Below are positions 7,797 through 15,421 of a stretch of DNA of 64,000 nucleotides, in pieces. Positions within the stretch are counted from its first letter, which is position 1. The number at the start of each line of letters is the position of its first letter. A program made the position numbers and the translations under genes. The DNA comes from Cytophagales bacterium. GTDB lineage: Bacteria > Bacteroidota > Bacteroidia > Cytophagales > Cyclobacteriaceae. The notes under the pieces are model-generated. The model did no database searches, was not told the DNA's origin, and saw only the letters and a list, made by a program, of their open reading frames with translations. The stretch spans positions 1 through 64,000 of the forward strand of contig JADBYQ010000060.1 in the NCBI GenBank assembly GCA_020402945.1, written 5' to 3'.

Positions 7797-8474
7797 ATGA
7801 ACCTGTTCATCAACGATATTCCTGTTCGAATCTTACTTCCTGAAGAAAGGCCCGAAGCTGGGCATTTTAATGTTGAGATTAATGCATCCACTGAACCCAT
7901 TAACAAAGCCAAGCTGCTGCACCATGTCTGGCTAAATCAGGCGAGCGTACAGGACATGGATCTGGTTTTTGACTTGATTAATTCTAAAGTTCCAATCAAC
8001 CTGTTGTCGCTTACAGTCAGTATCAACGACTATGAAGCGTTCAAGAAATACTTAAAAGGAAAATTTAAGGTTATCAAAGCGGCTGGTGGACTGATCAAGA
8101 AAAAGGATAAGTTTTTGATGATTTATCGGATGAAGAAATGGGACTTACCGAAGGGAAAGCGCGAGAGTGGCGAACGATCTGTAGAAACTGCTGTGCGCGA
8201 GGTTGAAGAGGAATGTAACGTGCGGGTAAAGCTTGGAAAAAAGATATGCACCACCTGGCATACTTACACCATGAATAAGAATAGTATGCTCAAAAAGACC
8301 AAATGGTATGAAATGGCCTTGGTTGATGATTCGAACAGTAAGCCAAGTATTGAGGAAGACATTGAGGAGCTACGTTGGATGACCCAGAAAGAAGTCTATC
8401 ATGCATTAGAAAATTCCTACAAATCGATACGGTTTGTATTCGAAGAATACTATAAGACAGAAAAGGTGGGCTAA
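7797..8474 (+). CDS. NUDIX hydrolase with N-terminal extension
   Basis: 225 residues. Residues about 1-90 form an unrecognised N-terminal domain. The NUDIX box follows at about 120: GKRESGERSVETAVREVEEE fits G-x5-E-x7-R-E-U-x-E-E. The preceding KWDLPKG is also typical. NUDIX enzymes cleave nucleoside diphosphates linked to another group; the substrate here is unknown. It ends overlapping the coaD stop by four bases on the opposite strand. Confidence 0.85.
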   Translation: MNLFINDIPVRILLPEERPEAGHFNVEINASTEPINKAKLLHHVWLNQASVQDMDLVFDLINSKVPINLLSLTVSINDYEAFKKYLKGKFKVIKAAGGLIKKKDKFLMIYRMKKWDLPKGKRESGERSVETAVREVEEECNVRVKLGKKICTTWHTYTMNKNSMLKKTKWYEMALVDDSNSKPSIEEDIEELRWMTQKEVYHALENSYKSIRFVFEEYYKTEKVG

Positions 8475-8929
8475 TTTAACTTGTAGGGAAGAAATCCGGA
8501 CACGTCCCCATTGTATTTATGTACTTCACGAATGATCGATGAACTGATTGCTGCAAGACCTGGAGATGTAATCAGGAAAACCGATTCTAAGTCAGCGTTC
8601 AAATGCCGGTTGACTTGAGAGATGCTATTTTCATATTCAAAATCAGTCGTATTTCTTAAACCGCGAAGCAAGTAGTTTGCGCTATTTTTCTTAGCAAATT
8701 CAGCGGTCAGCTCTGAATAGGTTTGAACGGAGATAGCTGGGTTGCCCTTAAATGTTTCATTGATTTTATCGATCATAAAATCGATTGGAAAGTATCGCTG
8801 CGTTTTGCCACTATTGTAGCCTACGGCAATAACGATCTCATCGAATAGTGAAAGACCTCTTAACACAATGTCTTCGTGTCCCCTCGTAAATGGGTCAAAT
8901 GATCCGGGGAATAAGGCGATTCTTTTCAT
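8471..8929 (-). CDS. coaD: Phosphopantetheine adenylyltransferase
   Basis: 152 residues from MKRIALFPGSFDPFTRGH. Catalyses ATP + 4-phosphopantetheine to dephospho-CoA, the fourth step of CoA synthesis. The nucleotidyltransferase T/HxGH motif is TRGH, and the C-terminal ISSSIIRE motif is present with LLRGLRNTTDFEYE in between. A GTG nine bases upstream (8938) is in frame, but the ATG matches the family start. It sits one base after the DUF3822 stop, so the two are surely co-transcribed. Confidence 0.95.
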   Translation of the reverse strand: MKRIALFPGSFDPFTRGHEDIVLRGLSLFDEIVIAVGYNSGKTQRYFPIDFMIDKINETFKGNPAISVQTYSELTAEFAKKNSANYLLRGLRNTTDFEYENSISQVNRHLNADLESVFLITSPGLAAISSSIIREVHKYNGDVSGFLPYKLN

Positions 8930-8930
8930 A

Positions 8931-9821
8931 TCAGGCACGTAACAGATCTAGTGAGTAAAGGTCAAAGAAATGATGTTCTTGCACTTCGTCAAACATATAG
9001 CCAAAGCCTAGATTTTCGGGACGAGTGCCAAAATTCACATTTCGGACATACTTCACAAATTCTGTATAATGAGGTGACTTTTTGCCGATATAGCCCCAAA
9101 GCAAAACCTCGCTGGTTTGCTGATCCATTTTCAGCCCATTCATCGCCAGCATGATGTACTTCACATAATCTGAAAACTGGGAGATCGCAAATTGATTGTA
9201 ATAAACAAGTTTACCTTTTTGTGCAGACAGAACATGCAGCTTGAAACGGTCAACGTATAAATACAAAGGATCGTTGGAATGCTTGTTAGAATAAACCGAT
9301 ACGCCTTCGATCAATGCCGCTGACTGATGAAAGAAATTCAGTTTTGTATTTTTGTATATCCCGCACAGCCACTCGTATAGGTCACTTTGAATAGCAAACA
9401 CGGTCACAATATCTTGTGTGGTATTCTGGCAGAAAAGAACTGTTTCTGCCGTGGCATCAACGCGGGCATTGAATTTCAAATAGTCAAGCGCCTTATCAGA
9501 CTGAAAGACGGCAGCAGGAATCTGAACGAATTTATTATTTTTTATGGATATTTTCACTTGCATCCAAAAACCGGCCTGCAGAATGGAGTGTTCTTCAAAC
9601 AATGTTTTTACCAGTTGCATCAACTCCTGATGGGTATGAAGGTCTGCAAGTACGTAATCTTCAAAAAAAAGTAGCCGTTGATCGCTGGCAGCGACAACGG
9701 CTATTTGAAAATCTCTCACACCTAGTTGGATCAAGAGGCGATATTGATGAAGGCTTTCTTCATCAAACCGATCATCTTTGATCTTTTTTATTAACTTATA
9801 CTGGGCGAAAGGGGGTTGCAA
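8931..9821 (-). CDS. DUF3822 family protein
   Basis: 296 residues from a TTG start; no other plausible start lies near. I recall the family as having an actin-like (ASKHA) fold related to pilus assembly ATPases, with unknown function. Readable features are FQIAVVAASDQRLLFFEDYVL, LYLYVDRFKLHVLSAQKGKL and the C-terminal VKYVRNVNFGTRPENLGFGY. It is directly followed by coaD, an association common in Bacteroidota. No signal peptide; presumably cytosolic. Confidence 0.75.
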   Translation of the reverse strand: MQPPFAQYKLIKKIKDDRFDEESLHQYRLLIQLGVRDFQIAVVAASDQRLLFFEDYVLADLHTHQELMQLVKTLFEEHSILQAGFWMQVKISIKNNKFVQIPAAVFQSDKALDYLKFNARVDATAETVLFCQNTTQDIVTVFAIQSDLYEWLCGIYKNTKLNFFHQSAALIEGVSVYSNKHSNDPLYLYVDRFKLHVLSAQKGKLVYYNQFAISQFSDYVKYIMLAMNGLKMDQQTSEVLLWGYIGKKSPHYTEFVKYVRNVNFGTRPENLGFGYMFDEVQEHHFFDLYSLDLLRA

Positions 9822-9830
9822 GGAAAGGAA

Positions 9831-10646
9831 TTATTGCGATTCCCAATTTCCGGAAGTAGTTACGTCAAATTTAGAACCAAAATGTAATGGCTTCCTTCCT
9901 TTTGCCTCATTACTTTCTTTGCGCATAGGGTTAATCGGTTTAGGGTCACGAACCTCAATAACCTGCACCATCACGCCATTTTTATCCACTTTGCCAATAA
10001 AGATGTTAAACTTTTGGCCATCCAAACCTGGGACTTCTCCAATTTTTTTGAGATCCACGTTCGGCTCGAATGCATAGTCCCAATAGTTAATAAGCAGGTC
10101 TCCTTTTTTCACCTCCGTACCGGTGGCGATTGAAGCTAAAGCCGTAATGACACCCTGTTCCTGGAAAGGAACATCTTGTATTTTGTCTCCGACCTTAAGA
10201 AGGTAAGCCTTCTGATTTTTAATGACGCGGTCGCCATTTTTTACTTTGTAGCCCATAAACACCCCATTGTCAGAAGCATTTACTGTAAAATTTTTCTTGA
10301 AAATTCTTTCTTTAGCAGGTGTATAGCCCAATGTATCGAAAAAGACCTTCACGATCTCCTGGCCGTAACCGACTTGAGTGATTTGTTCTCGCCTTTGAAT
10401 GTTAGGCACTTTACCATTTTCGATAAAGTTGCTAAGCGAATCCCAATTGGCGGTGTAGCGTTTGTTCACTTCTTGAAAAACGATTTCCGCTTCTCTAATA
10501 AGCTTTAATCTGGCGATTACGGCATTTTCAGTATTCTGTATTGCTTCTCTATCTTCGATGGTGCCCTGCACACCTCTATAAAGGCGAAAAGCGAGAAACA
10601 AGCTGGCGGCAACTAATACAATAGTGAGGATTCTATTAATATTCAT
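9831..10646 (-). CDS. Membrane-anchored protein of unknown function
   Basis: 271 residues from MNINRILTIVLVAASLFLAF, an N-terminal transmembrane anchor with the rest outside the cytoplasm. A helical region follows (VIARLKLIREAEIVFQEVN) and then a beta-rich part. I recognise no named domain. It starts a likely operon with DUF3822 and coaD, nine bases before the DUF3822 start codon. The in-frame upstream start at 10670 would add eight residues before the anchor and is less likely. Confidence 0.7.
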   Translation of the reverse strand: MNINRILTIVLVAASLFLAFRLYRGVQGTIEDREAIQNTENAVIARLKLIREAEIVFQEVNKRYTANWDSLSNFIENGKVPNIQRREQITQVGYGQEIVKVFFDTLGYTPAKERIFKKNFTVNASDNGVFMGYKVKNGDRVIKNQKAYLLKVGDKIQDVPFQEQGVITALASIATGTEVKKGDLLINYWDYAFEPNVDLKKIGEVPGLDGQKFNIFIGKVDKNGVMVQVIEVRDPKPINPMRKESNEAKGRKPLHFGSKFDVTTSGNWESQ

Positions 10647-10703
10647 GAGGTTAACAGGTTTAGCTTGCAATTATAGATATTTTCTGTGGTTAAAAGCAAC
10701 CAA

Positions 10704-11177
10704 TTACAACTTAAAATAGCCTCTTAGCGCAATGATTTCGTCAATTTTGCCTGTTTTCTTAAATATCCCATGGAGATGAGCCGTGTTGATTTTTTTAAGG
10801 TCGGCCTCTGCCGTGAAAGCAACGTTCTGAATTATCTGATTTCTTCCCGATTCGGGGTCTGTTCCGACTTTCAAGTTTCCTCCTTTTTCATTTACCATAA
10901 AAAATAGCTCAATCGCGTGAAGTGGCATACTGATAAACTCGCAGGTGAACAAAAAGTCACCAACTTCTACGGTTAATCCGGTTTCTTCCAGAAATTCTCG
11001 CGTCAGACATTCCTTGGCGGTTTCTCCAAACTGCATGCCACCACCCGGAAATGACCAAAAATCGCCTTCAACTAACCCCCGGTGATTGACCAAAAGCAGT
11101 TGGTCATTTCTGATGCAAATTCCGCAAACCCTGACTCTAAGCCGATTTCCGTACAATTCCAAAACCGATTTGTCCAT
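10704..11177 (-). CDS. NUDIX hydrolase
   Basis: 157 residues. The NUDIX box is GGMQFGETAKECLTREFLEE, continuing TG, a good fit to G-x5-E-x7-REUxEExG, after WSFPGG. Probably cleaves a nucleoside diphosphate derivative in the cytosol; the substrate is not readable. It follows DUF423 by 19 bases on the same strand, so yggS, DUF423 and this gene may form one unit. Confidence 0.85.
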   Translation of the reverse strand: MDKSVLELYGNRLRVRVCGICIRNDQLLLVNHRGLVEGDFWSFPGGGMQFGETAKECLTREFLEETGLTVEVGDFLFTCEFISMPLHAIELFFMVNEKGGNLKVGTDPESGRNQIIQNVAFTAEADLKKINTAHLHGIFKKTGKIDEIIALRGYFKL

Positions 11178-11196
11178 TTTTTGAAGCCAGGTAAAA

Positions 11197-11586
11197 TTAG
11201 AGTGTCTTCGGATTTCGCACCACAGAATACAATAAAAATCCCCAGCCAGTCAGAAGAAAAATGCCGCCAATGGGAGTGATAAGCGCGACCTTATTTGTGT
11301 TTAGCAGGGCCATCACATACAAACTTCCACTGAATAACATCGTGCCTGTGAAAATAAATGTCGCACTCGCCTGTATGCTTTTACCTTTCAAGTGGTTCAT
11401 TAGCAAACCAATAACTAGCATCGTCAAAGCGTGAAAAAAATGATACCTGGTTGCTAATTCGTATGTGGCCACGCGGTTGTTTTCGAGAAGAAGCGATTTA
11501 AAAGAGTGCGATCCAAACGCACCCAATGCCACCGCAATGCCACCAAGAAGCGACCCGAGGATCAATGTTTGTCTTTGTGAAAGCAT
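11197..11586 (-). CDS. DUF423 family membrane protein
   Basis: 129 residues with four predicted transmembrane helices. The start ILGSLLGGIAVALGAFGSHS and the later ATRYHFFHALTMLVIGLL match DUF423 (YgdD-like) proteins, whose function is not known. It lies three bases after the stop of the PLP-binding protein gene, so the two are co-transcribed. Confidence 0.85.
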   Translation of the reverse strand: MLSQRQTLILGSLLGGIAVALGAFGSHSFKSLLLENNRVATYELATRYHFFHALTMLVIGLLMNHLKGKSIQASATFIFTGTMLFSGSLYVMALLNTNKVALITPIGGIFLLTGWGFLLYSVVRNPKTL

Positions 11587-11589
11587 ATC

Positions 11590-12261
11590 TTAAATACTGT
11601 AACTTCTTTCTCCAAAAATACCGGTGCCGATACGAACCAGTGTGCTGCCTTCTTCCATCCCGATTCGGTAATCACCGCTCATTCCCATTGATAACTCCTT
11701 CATTTCTACCTGAGGAGGCAATGGCATGATCCGGATCTCATCAAAAAGAACTTTCAAACTCCTGAATTCAGCCCGAATTTGTTGTTGGTCATTCGTGAAA
11801 CTAGCCATTCCCATTAGCCCCAATATGTGGACATGAGTGAACGAAGGAGGATAGTTGTTCAATAGTTCAATGACTTCCTCTTGACTAAAGCCAAATTTGG
11901 TATCCTCATCAGCAATATAGATTTGAAGTAGACACGGGATAACTCGGTTGCTCTTTTGGCCTTGTCTGTTAATCTCTTCCAATAGTTTCACACTATCTAC
12001 AGAGTGGATAAGAGAAACAAAGGGCGCAATGTATTTCACTTTATTTGACTGCAAATGGCCAATCATGTGCCACTCGATATCTTTGGGCAGGGCTTCATAC
12101 TTCGCCTGTACTTCCTGTGCTTTGTTTTCTCCAAAGATCCGCTGGCCGGTCTGGTATGCCTCTTGTATCTTTTCAACAGGCTGGGTTTTGCTCACTGCGA
12201 TCAACTTACACCCCGCGGTGAGGGTGTCATTAATTGCCTTTATATTACTTTTAATGTCCAT
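11590..12261 (-). CDS. YggS-family PLP homeostasis protein
   Basis: 223 residues. LIAVSKTQPVEKIQEAYQTG carries the PLP-binding lysine; RIFGENKAQE, IEWHMIGHLQSNKVKYI and LSMGMSGDYRIGMEEGST are all family signatures. The family holds pyridoxal phosphate and keeps its level and amino-acid pools balanced; no enzymatic reaction is established. It leads a minus-strand run with DUF423 and a NUDIX gene, divergent from the GH3-like gene. Confidence 0.93.
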   Translation of the reverse strand: MDIKSNIKAINDTLTAGCKLIAVSKTQPVEKIQEAYQTGQRIFGENKAQEVQAKYEALPKDIEWHMIGHLQSNKVKYIAPFVSLIHSVDSVKLLEEINRQGQKSNRVIPCLLQIYIADEDTKFGFSQEEVIELLNNYPPSFTHVHILGLMGMASFTNDQQQIRAEFRSLKVLFDEIRIMPLPPQVEMKELSMGMSGDYRIGMEEGSTLVRIGTGIFGERSYSI

Positions 12262-12310
12262 TGTTTAACTTAGCCCATTCTTATCAAACCACTAACCGGA
12301 TCATAAAGTT

Positions 12311-13843
12311 ATGGCCATACTTGGAACCTTACTTAAAAAAGGAATAAAACTTAGGGAGAATTTGCAGCAAGAGTATTCTTCTCCTTTGGAACTGCAGAAG
12401 AATGAACTCAAGGAGTTGATGATTGCAGCAAGCCACACAGAGTTTGGAAAGTATTATGATTTTCCAAAGATACTTACCCGGTTTAAGAAGGGGGGCCACG
12501 CGTTTTATTCGGCTTACAAATCTGTTGTGCCCATCCATGATTATAATAAAATTTACAAAGACTGGTGGCAGCTGTCATTGAAGGGTGCCAAAGACATCGC
12601 ATGGCCTGGGAAGATCAAATACTTTGCGTTGAGCTCGGGTACTTCTGAGGCAGCTTCTAAGCATATTCCCGTCACGAAAGAGATGACGAAAGCGATTCAA
12701 CGGACCAGCATCAGACAAATCATTTCATTGTCTAAGTATGATTTACCTCCTCAGGTATTTGAGTCAGGTATTCTAATGATCGGTGGAAGCACCCATCTCA
12801 ACAAAAGGGGTAATTATTTTGAAGGTGACTTGAGTGGCATTCAAGCAGCGCGACTTCCATTCTGGTTTCAACACTTTTACAAGCCTGGTAAAAAAATCGC
12901 AAAGGGAAGAAATTGGGATACTAAGTTGGATGAGATTGTTAAAAAAGCGAAAGAGTGGGATATAGGCATTGTGGTAGGAGTGCCCGCTTGGATTCAAATT
13001 TTGATCGAAAAAATTATTGCCTATTATCAAGTGGCAAATATCCATGAGATTTGGCCTAATCTATTGGTCTATGTGCATGGAGGTGTTTCAATGGATCCGT
13101 ACCGGAAAGGATTTGAGAAGTTAATGGGTCGCCCTATCTATTTTATTGAAACCTATTTGGCATCGGAGGGATTTATAGCTTATCAGGCGCTTCCAAAGCA
13201 AAAGTCGATGAAGTTGGTCCTTAATAATGGTATTTTTTACGAGTTTGTTCCTTTTGAAGAAAAGAACTTCTTACCCTCAGGGGATATTCGCCCGGATGCT
13301 GAAGCAATTTTGATTGAAGATGTAGAAGAGGGAAAGGAATATGCGTTGTTGCTATCAACTTGTGCGGGCGCCTGGCGCTATTTGATTGGTGATGTGATCA
13401 AGTTTACATCATTGGAAGAGTCGGAGATTATTATCACGGGAAGAACAAAGCATTTTCTGAGTTTATGTGGAGAGCACTTGTCGGTGGATAATATGAACAA
13501 GGCAATCGAAATGGTGTCAAACGAACTGAATATTCAGATTAATGAATTTACGGTGGCAGGAGTACCCCATGAAAATTTGTTTGCACACCATTGGTATGTT
13601 GGCACAGATGATAAAGTAGACGCAAAGGCGCTGAGGGATCGAATCGATTTTTACCTGAAGGAATTAAATGATGATTACGCTGTGGAAAGAAGTGCTGCGT
13701 TGAAGGATGTTTTTGTAGAAGTTCTGCCATTGCATAAATTTTATGACTGGATGGAATCGAAAGGCAAGGTGGGTGGACAAAACAAATTTCCGAGGGTAAT
13801 GAAGAATGCGCAGTTTGATGAGTGGAAAAAATTCATTGCCTAA
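12311..13843 (+). CDS. GH3-like acyl-adenylate family protein
   Basis: 510 residues, matching the bacterial members of the GH3 auxin-responsive promoter family. Readable features are FALSSGTSEAASKHIP (ATP-loop-like), VYVHGGVSMDPYRKGF, the aromatic FIETYLASEGF and YLIGDVIKFTS followed by GRTKHFLSLCGEHLS. In plants the family joins amino acids to hormone acids through an adenylate. In bacteria the substrate is generally unknown, and plant auxin chemistry should not be assumed. A LysE-type exporter follows nine bases later; an amino-acid conjugate and its exporter would be a tempting but untested link. Confidence 0.85.
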   Translation: MAILGTLLKKGIKLRENLQQEYSSPLELQKNELKELMIAASHTEFGKYYDFPKILTRFKKGGHAFYSAYKSVVPIHDYNKIYKDWWQLSLKGAKDIAWPGKIKYFALSSGTSEAASKHIPVTKEMTKAIQRTSIRQIISLSKYDLPPQVFESGILMIGGSTHLNKRGNYFEGDLSGIQAARLPFWFQHFYKPGKKIAKGRNWDTKLDEIVKKAKEWDIGIVVGVPAWIQILIEKIIAYYQVANIHEIWPNLLVYVHGGVSMDPYRKGFEKLMGRPIYFIETYLASEGFIAYQALPKQKSMKLVLNNGIFYEFVPFEEKNFLPSGDIRPDAEAILIEDVEEGKEYALLLSTCAGAWRYLIGDVIKFTSLEESEIIITGRTKHFLSLCGEHLSVDNMNKAIEMVSNELNIQINEFTVAGVPHENLFAHHWYVGTDDKVDAKALRDRIDFYLKELNDDYAVERSAALKDVFVEVLPLHKFYDWMESKGKVGGQNKFPRVMKNAQFDEWKKFIA

Positions 13844-13852
13844 CTATCGCAA

Positions 13853-14479
13853 ATGGAAATTGTTTTCAATGGCGTAAAATTCGGGTTTATCCTTGCCTTT
13901 TTGATAGGCCCCGTTTTTTTTACCATTATTCAAACCAGCATCGAGCGTGGATTTTGGAATGGCGCCTGGGTAGCGTTGGGCGTGTCGCTGAGTGATGCAG
14001 TTTATGTGGCAATTTGCTACTTCGGTTTATTTCAATTTTTGAATGAGCCAAAGTTTCGCACCCATATGGCCTATGCTGGAGGTGCCATTCTCATTTTGTT
14101 TGGTCTTTACCATCTGTTTGTAAAAACAAGGAAGGCCCGATTGGAAGTGGCTAGACCTACAAACGAGCCCAACACGTTTAAGTATTTTGCAAAAGGGTTC
14201 ATCATCAATGGAATTTCTCCGATGCTACTTATCTTTTGGATTGGTACACTTAGTTTTGCAACCATCGACTTTGGCTACAGTAGGGGCGTAGAAATGTTTA
14301 TTTTTTTTGTATCGTTGTTGATTACTGTTTTGGTTACCGATGTCCTTAAGGCATTTTTAGCCGATCGACTTCGCGCACTCATAACTAGAAGATTTCTACT
14401 GATAATGAATGTGGCTGTCGGTATTTGCCTAATCATTTTCGGGGTCAGGCTATTTTTGATGGCAAAAACAGGACTTTGA
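13853..14479 (+). CDS. LysE-family exporter
   Basis: 208 residues with about six hydrophobic helices. The start FGFILAFLIGPVFFTIIQTS with the IGPVFF motif is the LysE/RhtB hallmark. Members export amino acids or related small molecules from the cytoplasm. It sits nine bases after the GH3-like gene and is very likely in its operon. Substrate not readable. Confidence 0.85.
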   Translation: MEIVFNGVKFGFILAFLIGPVFFTIIQTSIERGFWNGAWVALGVSLSDAVYVAICYFGLFQFLNEPKFRTHMAYAGGAILILFGLYHLFVKTRKARLEVARPTNEPNTFKYFAKGFIINGISPMLLIFWIGTLSFATIDFGYSRGVEMFIFFVSLLITVLVTDVLKAFLADRLRALITRRFLLIMNVAVGICLIIFGVRLFLMAKTGL

Positions 14480-14591
14480 TTCAATTGCTTAATTTTTGCT
14501 AAGACTACTGAAATTGTTAAAAACTGTTTAAAACCTCGCCACGATTAGTCATATTTCGGCTAAAGTGAAACTTTTGCTGCCATTTTGTAGT

Positions 14592-14599
14592 TAAGTTTG
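14592..14599 (+). promoter_or_regulatory. -7 box TAAGTTTG before the metal triad
   Basis: Exact TAnnTTTG match four bases before the GTG at 14604. A TTTG at 14573-14576 could be the -33 element, though its 15-base spacing is shorter than usual. Confidence 0.4.
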
Positions 14600-14603
14600 C
14601 ATT

Positions 14604-14999
14604 GTGAGGAAATTGACATTGATCATTCTTGCGTGCTTCTATCTGCTTTTATCGGTGGGCATAGCTAAGTCCACCCATTTCTGCATGGGTAGAGAACAAA
14701 ATTCTTCTCTTTTTTCATTTGAAGCCAAAAAGTGCCCCTGTTTTCGATCTATGGAAAAAGCAAAATCCTGTTGTGAGGATGAGCATGAAATTGTGAAGAT
14801 AGAAGATGATCATTCCACAAGTCAGGTAGTACATTCACCAACACCTACTTATAACTTGATTTCGGTCTTTTTTTTCGAGATAGAAAATTTATTTCCCCAA
14901 CCTGAACTGTTTTCTTTTGCCGAGCTAGATTTAGTACCTCCCAAAATACCCATCTACGAGGCTGTTTGCAGTCTTGTCTTTTACGAGTCGGAAGTTTAA
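14604..14999 (+). CDS. HYC_CC_PP-type Cys-rich small protein
   Basis: 131 residues from a GTG start, with a signal peptide (LTLIILACFYLLLSVGIA). The mature part has THFCMGRE, KKCPCF and KSCCEDEHE, then a DDH segment and VPPKIPIYEAVC: the H-x-C, CC and PP landmarks of the HYC_CC_PP family, as I recall it. The clustered Cys, His and acidic residues suggest metal binding in the envelope. It is followed by an HMA-domain protein and a TonB receptor on the same strand, which supports a metal role. Function untested. Confidence 0.65.
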   Translation: MRKLTLIILACFYLLLSVGIAKSTHFCMGREQNSSLFSFEAKKCPCFRSMEKAKSCCEDEHEIVKIEDDHSTSQVVHSPTPTYNLISVFFFEIENLFPQPELFSFAELDLVPPKIPIYEAVCSLVFYESEV

Positions 15000-15060
15000 A
15001 ATCGATTGAAGGCTTTTCAAAAGCCGAACTATCTTTTTTAAATTTTAACCATTCATAACT

Positions 15061-15411
15061 ATGAAAACAAAATATTTTATCATTATTCTGGCAGTCATGC
15101 TTTCTGTAAGTGTGTATGCGCAATCCAATGTCGTCACCGCGTCTATCAAGGTGTATGGAAACTGCTCCATGTGCAAGAAGCGTATAGAGACGGCATTAGA
15201 TCACAAAGGAATTAAAAAAGCCGAGTGGAATTCTAAATCCAAACAACTCGAGGTAGTCTACAACTCGTCTAAGATTACAGAACTACAGATTCATGAGATA
15301 GTAGCCAAGGTTGGCCACGATACCGACAAGGTAAAAGCAAAAGATGAAACCTATGCGTCTCTTCCGTTTTGTTGTTTATATCGTGACCATGAGATGAAAG
15401 ACGATCACTAA
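15061..15411 (+). CDS. Exported heavy-metal-associated (HMA) domain protein
   Basis: 116 residues. A signal peptide ends near VYAQ, then an HMA domain: TASIKVYGNCSMCKKRIETA supplies the CxxC-type pair (CSMC) with the usual following helix. An extra Cys pair comes near the C-terminus (LPFCCLYRD). HMA domains carry Cu(I) or other soft metals between proteins; this one would act in the periplasm. It lies 61 bases after the Cys-rich protein gene and 10 bases before the TonB receptor. Confidence 0.85.
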   Translation: MKTKYFIIILAVMLSVSVYAQSNVVTASIKVYGNCSMCKKRIETALDHKGIKKAEWNSKSKQLEVVYNSSKITELQIHEIVAKVGHDTDKVKAKDETYASLPFCCLYRDHEMKDDH

Positions 15412-15421
15412 GCCAACAGCT

